The notes under the pieces were generated by a model. The model ran no database searches. It was not told the DNA's origin and saw only the letters and a list, made by a program, of their open reading frames with translations. Below are positions 7,981 through 16,816 of a stretch of DNA of 34,836 nucleotides, piece after piece (position 1 is the first letter of the stretch; the number at the start of each line of letters is the position of its first letter). Origin of the DNA: Bacteroidales bacterium (GTDB lineage Bacteria > Bacteroidota > Bacteroidia > Bacteroidales > FEN-979); NCBI GenBank assembly GCA_017882335.1, contig JADGPR010000030.1:1-34836 (forward strand). Reading direction: 5' to 3'. The translations under genes were made by a program, and so were the position numbers.

Positions 7981-8999
7981 TATTTTATGATCTTAACGAG
8001 TACCGACATGCCCGCTGCAAAGTGGATCTGAGGAGTTCCCGGTTCTTTTTTCAGGACGTCGATGGAGATCTTGACCGGGATGCGCTGGGTGACTTTTGTG
8101 AAGTTCCCTGAAGCATTATTGGGCGGGATCAGGGAGAACTGTGCAGCAGTGTTGGATCCGACATTGATAACTTTTCCTGATAATTTCATTCCCGGAAAAG
8201 CATCCACGGTTAATTCCGCCTTTTTCCCATTATAAATACCAGACACTTTGGTCTCTTCAAAATAGGCCATCACATAAAACAGGGAATCGCGGGTAATCGT
8301 AAATACAGGTTGCCCCGGCTGAACCACATCGCCGGGAAGCAGCCATCGTTTTGCAATACGGCCGCTGCCGGGAGCATAGATCCGGGTATTTCTCAGGGAG
8401 GTTTCGAGGATGCCGATCTGGGCCGTTGCTGTTTTTGTTGTGCTTTCGGCAAACGTGATTTGTGATTTGCTTACCTCCAGCTGGGCTTTTGCAGCATCCA
8501 GCATGGCCTTTGCCGATTCATAGGTTTTTTTTGCATGATCAAATTGTTCTTTTGAGATAACCTTCCCTTCATACTGGGAAGAGGCACGGTCAAAATCCTC
8601 CCTGGTCCTTGCCAGGCTTATCTCCTGCACAACTTCACTTTTCTGATCCAGTTCATAGCGTGCTCTGGCCTGTTCCACCGACGAAAATGCCTGGTCAATG
8701 ACGGCTTTTGCCTGCAATTTCTGCGCGTAAAGGTCACTGCTGTCGATTTCCACGAGCAACTGCCCCATCCTGACACTGTCTCCTTCCTCGGCATAAATAC
8801 CGGTTATCCGGCCAAGGATCTTCGAGCTGACAGCGACCTTGTCTGCATCGAGGTAAGCATCATCTGTTGAATAATAGGAGTTATACTCATGATACCATCG
8901 CCAGCCGAAAACGACAATTGCGGTGACAACAAGTGCCAGGGCAATGTAAGCCCGGATCTTTGTGCCTTTTTTATTACCCTTATTCTCTGGTGTGCCCAT
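7980..8999 (-). CDS. emrA: HlyD/EmrA-family periplasmic adaptor
   Basis: This 339-residue membrane-fusion protein has a short cytoplasmic tail, one transmembrane helix (about 17-33), a split biotinyl-lipoyl domain (ILGRITGIYAEEGDSVRMGQ near 61-80, and NTRIYAPGSGRIAKRW plus PGDVVQPGQPV after residue 205), a long coiled-coil hairpin between them (about 95-200) and a beta-barrel C-terminal part. It links the MFS exporter to the TolC channel. It is the first gene of the operon, driven by a -7 box at 9062-9069. The STDDAYLDAD stretch after the membrane helix is typical of EmrA. No repressor of the MarR or TetR type lies next to the operon. Confidence 0.9.
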   Translation of the reverse strand: MGTPENKGNKKGTKIRAYIALALVVTAIVVFGWRWYHEYNSYYSTDDAYLDADKVAVSSKILGRITGIYAEEGDSVRMGQLLVEIDSSDLYAQKLQAKAVIDQAFSSVEQARARYELDQKSEVVQEISLARTREDFDRASSQYEGKVISKEQFDHAKKTYESAKAMLDAAKAQLEVSKSQITFAESTTKTATAQIGILETSLRNTRIYAPGSGRIAKRWLLPGDVVQPGQPVFTITRDSLFYVMAYFEETKVSGIYNGKKAELTVDAFPGMKLSGKVINVGSNTAAQFSLIPPNNASGNFTKVTQRIPVKISIDVLKKEPGTPQIHFAAGMSVLVKIIK

Positions 9000-9061
9000 A
9001 TGATTTAAAAGTTAGTGTCTGGCATAACGAACATGCGCATTCCTGGAATATTTCAAGGAGT

Positions 9062-9069
9062 CAAAGGTA
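9062..9069 (-). promoter_or_regulatory. -7 box for the efflux operon
   Basis: TACCTTTG on the minus strand matches TAnnTTTG perfectly, about 60 bases upstream of the HlyD-type gene start at 8999. No convincing -33 element is visible at the right distance. Confidence 0.45.
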
Positions 9070-9189
9070 AAAAAAGAAACAAGCGGGATGGCATATTTTG
9101 TACCACCCGATGAATGTAAATCGATAATCTTTTTATGGAAGTGCCTTCTGATAAATACTTAAATCAGAATCCGCCTGAAGCCGGTGTTA

Positions 9190-9921
9190 TTATTTTACCT
9201 TTTTTAACCACATGTACCAGGCAAGTTCACGTAAGTCGGGATCATTTTTTGAAGCCAGTTTATCGGCGTCGGCTTCTGTTTTAGGGGAGGGGATCAGGAC
9301 TTCACCGCCAGGCAACCAGTTTGCAGGGGTCAGTACATTTTTCCCGTCGGCCATTTGCAACGCCATTACGGTCCGTTTGATCTCATCCATATTCCTTCCC
9401 ACATTCATCGGGTAAAAGAATATGGCCCTGATCTTGTCGTTCGGATCGATGATAAATACGCCCCGTATATCCCGGGTCGTACTGCTATAGGAATGGATCA
9501 TCCCATACTTTTTGGAAACCTCGAGGGCATTATCGGATATCATTGGAAAATTAATTTTAGGCGTTTCCTGATCATTGTAACGGATCGATTCCATCGATTT
9601 TTTCCAGGCAATATGACTGTTTAACCCGTCAGTGGATACAACAATCACTTTGGTATCCAGTTTATCCAGGTCCTTCTGCATCTCAGCAAGTTCGATCAGT
9701 TCAGAGGAACAGACCGGTGTAAATGCAGCAGGATGGCTGAAAAGTATCTTCCATTTCCCATAATAATCATCCGGGAATGTAATTTTACCATTGGTGGATT
9801 CTGCTGTAAAAGAGGGCGCCGTCTCACCGATGAGCGGGATCCGGACTTCTTTATTATCTTGGGAGAACAACTGGTTCGCAGTAAACAGCGTGAGCAAAAT
9901 AAAAAAATGTGATTTTTTCAT
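9190..9921 (-). CDS. Secreted 1-Cys (Prx6-type) peroxiredoxin
   Basis: This 243-residue protein has a signal peptide (about 1-20, ending LFS before QDN) and a peroxiredoxin domain. The active site is HPAAFTPVCSSE, with peroxidatic C71, T68 and P64. It is the only cysteine in the protein, so this is a 1-Cys enzyme that must be recycled by an external thiol. The C-terminal region (MNVGRNMDEIKRTVMALQMA, then WLPGGEVLIP) is the long tail of the Prx6 subfamily. Its role is reduction of peroxides in the periplasm; most Prx6 relatives are cytoplasmic, so the signal peptide is noteworthy. It is monocistronic, with a good promoter at 9950-9979 and a leader of about 24 bases. Confidence 0.9.
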   Translation of the reverse strand: MKKSHFFILLTLFTANQLFSQDNKEVRIPLIGETAPSFTAESTNGKITFPDDYYGKWKILFSHPAAFTPVCSSELIELAEMQKDLDKLDTKVIVVSTDGLNSHIAWKKSMESIRYNDQETPKINFPMISDNALEVSKKYGMIHSYSSTTRDIRGVFIIDPNDKIRAIFFYPMNVGRNMDEIKRTVMALQMADGKNVLTPANWLPGGEVLIPSPKTEADADKLASKNDPDLRELAWYMWLKKVK

Positions 9922-9949
9922 TACTATTATTATTTAGACTATTTCCATG

Positions 9950-9979
9950 CAAAGGTAATTCAATCTCTGAGATTTCAAC
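9950..9979 (-). promoter_or_regulatory. Promoter of the peroxiredoxin gene
   Basis: On the minus strand GTTG (9979-9976), an 18-base spacer and TACCTTTG (9957-9950) fit the Bacteroidota -33/-7 pattern. The expected start near 9945 is about 24 bases before the ATG. Confidence 0.55.
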
Positions 9980-10121
9980 TTCTTTGTGGTAAAAATTATT
10001 CCCTATTCGCATATTCATCAACCCTCTATTCCTTAATGCCTAATGGCCAACCTAAAATTGACGTTATTTAACCCTCTTTACCTTGTTTTCAGAATTTTTT
10101 ATCAGATTCAAGAAATAATGT

Positions 10122-10129
10122 TATCTTTG
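10122..10129 (+). promoter_or_regulatory. -7 box for rimP-nusA-infB
   Basis: TATCTTTG is a perfect TAnnTTTG. The implied start near 10134 sits at the base of the first leader hairpin and about 78 bases before the rimP ATG. The -33 region is T-rich but has no clear TTG. Confidence 0.6.
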
Positions 10130-10134
10130 CAGCC

Positions 10135-10195
10135 GAATATGCACTTGTGCATTCGTTGTAGAAGAAATTTTGAGGGGACTTTCGTCCCCTCTTTT
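10135..10195 (+). promoter_or_regulatory. Two-hairpin leader with terminator-like stem before rimP
   Basis: Hairpin 1 pairs GAAT(10135-10138)/GCAC(10141-10144) with GTGC(10147-10150)/ATTC(10151-10154), with an AT bulge. Hairpin 2 is a perfect eight-pair stem, GAGGGGAC (10172-10179), loop TTTC, GTCCCCTC (10184-10191), directly followed by TTTT and an AT-rich stretch. Hairpin 2 has the form of an intrinsic terminator, yet lies 16 bases upstream of the rimP start and downstream of the promoter. It could be an attenuator, or the end of a 60-base leader RNA. Confidence 0.6.
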
Positions 10196-10211
10196 ATTAA
10201 TAATCACAGTT

Positions 10212-10667
10212 ATGATCTCAAAGGAAACGATACAACCCATGGTGGAGGAGATCCTTGCGGGAACGGAAAAATTCCTCGTGGATGTTGTGGTTCAGCCCAC
10301 GAACAGGATCTACATCTATTTTGACTCCGATACCTGCATCACGATCAGCGATTGCCAGGAAATCAGTCGTACCATCGAAAGCAACCTGAACCGTGATAAT
10401 GAAGATTACGACCTTACCGTTTCTTCTTCCGGTATTGACCGCCCGTTGAAGATGTTGCGGCAGTATCTGAAAAATATCGGGAAAGAACTGGATGTGGTCA
10501 CCACTGATGGAAAAAATATTACCGGGAACCTTGTAAAGGTGGAGGAAGCCTTCCTGGAACTTGAACATCCGGTTAAAAAACCAAAAAAAGAAATCAAACG
10601 GGAAAATACACGCCTCCCGTTTTCTGAAATAAAAACAGCAAAAATAATTGTCAAATTCGGAAAATAA
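10212..10667 (+). CDS. rimP: Ribosome maturation factor RimP
   Basis: RimP, 151 residues, helps assemble the 30S ribosomal subunit. The N-terminal domain (about 1-75) carries DVVVQPTNRIYIYFDSD and the family hallmark ISDCQEISRTIESNL, followed by DYDLTVSSSGIDRPLK, where the family consensus is VSSPGxxRPL. The C-terminal SH3-like domain (about 80-150) follows. Length is normal. The ATG at 10212 is chosen because it gives the usual MISKE-type start; longer upstream readings would run through the leader hairpin. It is the first gene of the conserved rimP-nusA-infB operon, 12 bases before nusA, with a terminator-like hairpin in the leader. Confidence 0.93.
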   Translation: MISKETIQPMVEEILAGTEKFLVDVVVQPTNRIYIYFDSDTCITISDCQEISRTIESNLNRDNEDYDLTVSSSGIDRPLKMLRQYLKNIGKELDVVTTDGKNITGNLVKVEEAFLELEHPVKKPKKEIKRENTRLPFSEIKTAKIIVKFGK

Positions 10668-10679
10668 TCATCTGGTAAA

Positions 10680-11915
10680 ATGGAACATATTAATTTAGTC
10701 GAAACCTTTTCAGAATTTAAAGAATTCAAGAACATCGACCGCGAAACCATGATGCGCATCCTGGAGGATGTTTTCAAGCACATGCTCGCAAAAAGATTCG
10801 GCTCGTCCGATAACTTTGATATCATTGTCAATATCGACAAGGGAGACCTTGAGATCTGGAGAAACCGCGTCATCGTGGATGACAATGCGGTGGAAGATCC
10901 CAATGCACAGGTAGCCTTATCGGAAGCAATGAAAACGGAGCCCGACTTTGAAGTAGGTGAAGAACTCTCTGAAGAAATCAAGCTTCTGGATTTCGGCCGT
11001 CGTGAAATCCTCGCCATCCGCCAGAACCTGATCTCGAAGATCCAGGAATATGAAAAAGACAATATTTTCCGCAAATACAAGGAGAAGATCGGGGAGATTG
11101 TTTCCGGTGAAGTTTACCAGGTTTGGAAAAAAGAGATCCTCGTCCTGGATGATGAAAGTATCGAGCTGATCCTGCCAAAATCCGAACAGATCCCTTCCGA
11201 TTTTTATCGTAAAGGCGATACCATCCGGGCAGTGGTTTCCAAAGTGGAAATGAACAACAACAATCCGGTGATCATCCTTTCACGAACTTCCCCCGTTTTC
11301 CTTGAACGGCTTTTCGAATCAGAAGTTCCCGAGGTTTATGATGGTTTGATCAGCATCAAAAATATTGTCAGGGTACCCGGTGAAAGGGCAAAGCTGGCCG
11401 TTGAATCGTACGATGACCGTATCGACCCGGTTGGCGCTTGCGTAGGGATGAAAGGATCGAGGATCCATGGGATTGTTCGTGAACTGAAAAACGAGAACAT
11501 CGACGTAATCAACTTCACCACTAATCCTTCGCTTTATATCCAGCGGGCATTGAGCCCTGCCAAGATCACTTCCATCGTGATCGATGAACCAACCAAGAAG
11601 GCTGATGTCTATATGAAACCCGACCAGGTCTCACTGGCCATCGGAAAAGGTGGCTTTAACATCAAACTCGCCGGCAAACTTACCGGTTATGAGATTGATG
11701 TATACAGGGATACCGATGTGGATAATGAAGATGTTGACCTGCAGGAGTTTTCCGATGAAATTGATCAGTGGATCATCGATGAATTAAAAACGATCGGTTG
11801 TGATACTGCAAAAAGTGTTTTAGGCCTTGATGTTCAGGAACTTGTTAACCGTACCGATCTTGAAGAAGAGACGGTGAATGAGGTCGTCCGTATTATAAAA
11901 TCAGAGTTTGAATAA
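10680..11915 (+). CDS. nusA: Transcription termination/antitermination factor NusA
   Basis: NusA, 411 residues, binds RNA polymerase and the nascent RNA and modulates pausing, termination and antitermination. Domains in order: N-terminal polymerase-binding domain (1-130), S1 (about 135-200), KH1 (about 205-280, loop GMKGSR at 256-261), KH2 (about 285-345, loop GKGG at 322-325) and an acidic C-terminal helical tail (about 350-411) with one helix-hairpin-helix-like unit. The length is typical for Bacteroidota, which lack the long C-terminal repeats of E. coli NusA. It lies between rimP and infB and presumably shares their promoter at 10122. Confidence 0.95.
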   Translation: MEHINLVETFSEFKEFKNIDRETMMRILEDVFKHMLAKRFGSSDNFDIIVNIDKGDLEIWRNRVIVDDNAVEDPNAQVALSEAMKTEPDFEVGEELSEEIKLLDFGRREILAIRQNLISKIQEYEKDNIFRKYKEKIGEIVSGEVYQVWKKEILVLDDESIELILPKSEQIPSDFYRKGDTIRAVVSKVEMNNNNPVIILSRTSPVFLERLFESEVPEVYDGLISIKNIVRVPGERAKLAVESYDDRIDPVGACVGMKGSRIHGIVRELKNENIDVINFTTNPSLYIQRALSPAKITSIVIDEPTKKADVYMKPDQVSLAIGKGGFNIKLAGKLTGYEIDVYRDTDVDNEDVDLQEFSDEIDQWIIDELKTIGCDTAKSVLGLDVQELVNRTDLEEETVNEVVRIIKSEFE

Positions 11916-11966
11916 AAAAAATTAATTTTAACTACTCTTTCAAAAGAAGGGTCTGAGCCAAAGTCT

Positions 11967-14900
11967 ATGAGTGAAGGCACAACAACAATCCGGATTAGCA
12001 AAGCTGCACGTGAGTTTAACATTGGGGTTACTACCGTCGTGGATTTCCTTTTGAAGAAAGGATTTACCATTGAGAAGGATCCAAACAGCAAGCTTTCGCA
12101 GGAGATGTATACCCTCCTGATGAAGGAATTTGCCACGGAAAAACACGTCAAAGAGGAAGCCAACAAGATCGGATTGCATTTTACTCAGCACGAAACCATT
12201 ACCATTGATAACAAACGGCAGACCTCAAAGGATAAGGAAAAGGAGTTGGATGAGCCCTTATACATCAAGAATGCAGCACTCGAATACAATACAAAACTCT
12301 TCGATACCCAGAAGAAAGTTACGGAGCCACCGGTAAAAGAGGTACCGAAAGAAGAAAAGAAAAAACAAGAACTCCCTGCAAAGGAAACACCAAAACCATC
12401 AAAACCGCCAGTCGTAAAAGAAACTCTCGCAGAAGAAGTTACCCCGGAAGCCAAAAAAGAAAAACAGGTTGAGGCGGGAAAGAAAAAGGCGGCTAAAACT
12501 ACCAAAAAGAAAGCTGCAGAAGTAGCTATAGAAGCTTCAAAACAAGTTGATGAACCGAAAGCCGGAAGAGAGAAGAAACCAAACAAAAAAGCTTCCGGGA
12601 TCAAGATCGTTGGGAACCTCGACCTTGATACCGTAACAAAAAAAACGCCAAAGAAAGGCAAGGGAAAAAAGGAGAAAGCAGAAGAACCGGTTGAAGAACT
12701 TCTGCCTGAACCCGTTAAAGTTGAAAAAGAGGTTCCCGTTATCGAAACTCCACCTGTCATCGCGGAAGAAATCGAAATCATTGAAGAAGCTGTTGAAGAA
12801 ACGAGTAAAGTGGAGGATAATTTTCTTCCACGGGAAAAGATCAACCTGGTAGGCCCCACCATCCTCGGCACCATGAAACTTCCGGAACCCCGGAAAGCCA
12901 TGGAAAAGAAAAAACCAGTGGCCTCTTCATCCGACGAAACCGTGAAGGGAAAGAAGAAGAAACGTAAGCGGATCAAGAAGCAGATGGGCACCCCATTGAC
13001 CACTGAAACTTCAATACAACCCGAACACGCAAAAAGCAAGCCTCATGCACGGAAAAGTGGGTACAGGGAAACGGTTAAACCACAGCTGAGCGAGGAAGAT
13101 ATTCAAAAACAGATTAAGGAAACACTGGCCAGGCTGGGCCCTGCCGGGAAATCCAAAACGTCAAAATACCGCCGACTGAAGCGGGAGGCCGTCAGCCAGC
13201 AGATGCAGCAGGATCAGGAAAAGATGGAAGAAGGCAAGAAGGTCATTCAGGTAACGGAGTTTGTTACCGCCAACGAGTTGGCAACAATGATGAACGTTCC
13301 TGTTACCAACATCATTTCCACCTGTATGTCGCTCGGGTTGTTTGTCTCCATCAATCAGCGTCTGGATGCCGAAACCCTGACACTGGTCGCAGATGAGTTT
13401 GGATACCAGGTAGAATTTGTCAGCGTAGATGTGCAGGAAGCCATCTCCAACCTTGAGGAAACAGATGCCCCTGAAGACCTGGAACCACGTCCGCCAATTG
13501 CAACGGTCATGGGCCATGTCGATCACGGGAAGACAAAATTACTCGACTATATACGCAAATCGAATATTGTTGCTGGTGAAGCCGGAGGGATCACACAGCA
13601 TATAGGCGCTTACGAAGTGATGCTGGAGAACGGAAAATCCATCACTTTCCTCGATACTCCTGGCCATGAAGCATTCACGGCCATGCGTGCGAGGGGGGCA
13701 AAAGTAACTGACATTGTAATCATCGTCATCGCGGCCGACGACAACGTCATGCCCCAGACGCGTGAAGCCATCAACCATGCTTTGGCTGCACAGGTTCCCA
13801 TTGTATTTGCCATCAACAAGATTGATAAGCCAAATGCTAATCCCGAAAAGGTAAAGGAAGAGCTTTCGAAAATGAACATCCTTGTGGAAGATTGGGGAGG
13901 TAATTACCAGTCGCAGGAGATCTCTGCAAAGGCAGGGACGAATGTCAATATTTTACTCGACAAAGTCATGCTGGAAGCCGAAATGCTTAACCTGATGGCC
14001 AATCCGACACGCCTTGCCCTAGGCACTGTGATCGAATCTTCGCTGGACAAAGGGCGGGGATATGTATCAAAACTGCTGGTTCAGAACGGTATGCTGAAGA
14101 TTGGCGATATGGTGCTGGCCGGCTCCACCTATGGAAAGGTGAAAGCCATGTACAACGAACGAAACCAGGCGATCCGCGAAGCAGGGCCTTCTACTCCCCT
14201 GTTGATGCTCGGTTTGAATGGAGCTCCCCAGGCAGGAGATATCTTTAATGTGATGACCGATGAAAAGGAAGTCAAGGCCTTTGCCAACAAACGGCTCCAA
14301 CTTCAACGCGAACAAGGTATCCGTACACAGAAACACATCACCCTTGACGAAATCGGGCGCCGTATTGCCATCGGCGATTTCAAAGAACTGAACCTGATTG
14401 TCAAAGGCGATGTCGATGGATCTGTGGAAGCACTTTCCGATTCATTGCTGAAACTTTCGACCGAAGAGGTGATGGTTTCGGTGATCCACAAATCGGTAGG
14501 AGCCATCACCGAATCCGATGTCTTGCTGGCATCGGCATCCAACGCTATCATTGTCGGATTCCAGGTACGTCCTTCCCTGAGTGCACGGAAACTGGCAGAG
14601 CAGGAACAGATCGACATCCGGCTCTATTCGATCATCTACACTGCAATCGAAGAGATCAAGGCCGCTATCGAAGGGATGCTGTCACCTGAAATTGAAGAAA
14701 AGATTCTCTGCAACATCGAGGTACGGGATGTTTTCAGGATCACCAAAGTTGGAACGGTAGCAGGTTGTTTTGTGCTTGACGGCAAAGTAACACGCCACAC
14801 CCGTATCCGTGTCATTCGCGATGGAATTGTTGTCTATACCGGTACGCTGGGATCCCTGAAACGCTTTAAAGATGATGTGAAAGAAGTCCTGTCGGGTTAC

Positions 14901-14993
14901 GAATGCGGTCTCAACATTGATAATTTCAATGACATAAAGGTGGGTGATATCATCGAAGGGTACGAAGAGATCGAAATTAAACGCCGTCTGTAA
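11967..14993 (+). CDS. infB: Translation initiation factor IF-2
   Basis: IF-2, 1008 residues, is the GTPase that places initiator tRNA on the 30S subunit and promotes subunit joining. A small N-terminal helical domain (about 7-55, [20 protein letters not shown]) is followed by a long Lys/Glu/Pro-rich linker (about 85-385), a second IF2_N domain (about 425-480), the G domain with GHVDHGKT (516-523), DTPGHE (563-568) and NKID (617-620), then the beta-barrel, domain 3 and the initiator-tRNA-binding C-terminal domain. The Lys-rich linker is long, as usual in this phylum. It is last in the rimP-nusA-infB operon. Its stop codon is only three bases from the stop of the convergent purA gene. Confidence 0.96.
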   Translation: MSEGTTTIRISKAAREFNIGVTTVVDFLLKKGFTIEKDPNSKLSQEMYTLLMKEFATEKHVKEEANKIGLHFTQHETITIDNKRQTSKDKEKELDEPLYIKNAALEYNTKLFDTQKKVTEPPVKEVPKEEKKKQELPAKETPKPSKPPVVKETLAEEVTPEAKKEKQVEAGKKKAAKTTKKKAAEVAIEASKQVDEPKAGREKKPNKKASGIKIVGNLDLDTVTKKTPKKGKGKKEKAEEPVEELLPEPVKVEKEVPVIETPPVIAEEIEIIEEAVEETSKVEDNFLPREKINLVGPTILGTMKLPEPRKAMEKKKPVASSSDETVKGKKKKRKRIKKQMGTPLTTETSIQPEHAKSKPHARKSGYRETVKPQLSEEDIQKQIKETLARLGPAGKSKTSKYRRLKREAVSQQMQQDQEKMEEGKKVIQVTEFVTANELATMMNVPVTNIISTCMSLGLFVSINQRLDAETLTLVADEFGYQVEFVSVDVQEAISNLEETDAPEDLEPRPPIATVMGHVDHGKTKLLDYIRKSNIVAGEAGGITQHIGAYEVMLENGKSITFLDTPGHEAFTAMRARGAKVTDIVIIVIAADDNVMPQTREAINHALAAQVPIVFAINKIDKPNANPEKVKEELSKMNILVEDWGGNYQSQEISAKAGTNVNILLDKVMLEAEMLNLMANPTRLALGTVIESSLDKGRGYVSKLLVQNGMLKIGDMVLAGSTYGKVKAMYNERNQAIREAGPSTPLLMLGLNGAPQAGDIFNVMTDEKEVKAFANKRLQLQREQGIRTQKHITLDEIGRRIAIGDFKELNLIVKGDVDGSVEALSDSLLKLSTEEVMVSVIHKSVGAITESDVLLASASNAIIVGFQVRPSLSARKLAEQEQIDIRLYSIIYTAIEEIKAAIEGMLSPEIEEKILCNIEVRDVFRITKVGTVAGCFVLDGKVTRHTRIRVIRDGIVVYTGTLGSLKRFKDDVKEVLSGYECGLNIDNFNDIKVGDIIEGYEEIEIKRRL

Positions 14994-14996
14994 TCC

Positions 14997-16298
<1,302 letters not shown>

Positions 16299-16751
16299 TT
16301 ACTTCTTCGGTTTGGAATTTCCGTAAAAGGTCAGTGAATAATTTATAATTTGAACTTTGAAGAGGTTTTCTACATATTTCTTTATCTCTTCTATACGGGG
16401 ATCGTAAAATTCAAGGACATCTCCCGAATCAATGAAGATGAAATGATCGTGCTGCCGTATCAGCGTGGATTTTTCAAACTGGGCATAATTCGTTCCAAAC
16501 TGGTGCTTGGTAACCAACCCGCAATCCAGCAATAATTCGATGGTATTGTACAAAGTGGCCCGGCTGACCCTGTATTTATGATTCTTCATCCGGATGTAGA
16601 GCGACTCGATATCAAAATGACCATCGGTGGCAAAAATTTCTTTCAGGATGGTATACCTCTCCGGAGTCTTACGATGGGCGTTCTTTTCAAGGTACTCAGT
16701 AAAGATTTTTCGGATCGTTTCAAATGTATCTTCAGCAGTTTTCTTCATCAT
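16299..16751 (-). CDS. Fur-family regulator lacking the zinc CxxC motifs
   Basis: This 150-residue protein has a winged helix (about 27-90, KTPERYTILKEIF and VSRATLYNTIELLLDCGLV) followed by a Fur dimerisation domain (about 95-150). The helix YRVSRATLYNTIELL is the DNA-recognition helix of the family. The metal region reads RQHDHFIFIDSGDVLEFYD: the HDH ligands of the regulatory site remain, but the CxxC that normally follows (C-x-x-C-G) is replaced by I/D residues, and there is no second CxxC. The only cysteine is in LLLDCGL. It therefore probably lacks structural zinc. It lies between rel/spoT and purA and may regulate this cluster; the metal or signal sensed is unknown. Confidence 0.85.
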   Translation of the reverse strand: MMKKTAEDTFETIRKIFTEYLEKNAHRKTPERYTILKEIFATDGHFDIESLYIRMKNHKYRVSRATLYNTIELLLDCGLVTKHQFGTNYAQFEKSTLIRQHDHFIFIDSGDVLEFYDPRIEEIKKYVENLFKVQIINYSLTFYGNSKPKK

Positions 16752-16816
16752 ATTCTGAAATTTGGGATAAATTTACATCATTCATATGGAATTAGAACAA
16801 ATAAAAATAGTTTTTT

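Noticed and set aside
10043-10324. 93-residue frame running through the rimP leader
   Set aside because: It crosses the promoter and both leader hairpins and is out of frame with rimP.
10406-11080. 224-residue minus-strand open frame over rimP/nusA
   Set aside because: Low-complexity Ser/Arg-rich translation, antisense to two clearly conserved genes; a coding shadow.
12185-13039. 284-residue minus-strand open frame over infB
   Set aside because: Ser/Phe/Thr-rich mirror of the Lys/Glu-rich IF-2 linker; explained entirely by infB codon bias.
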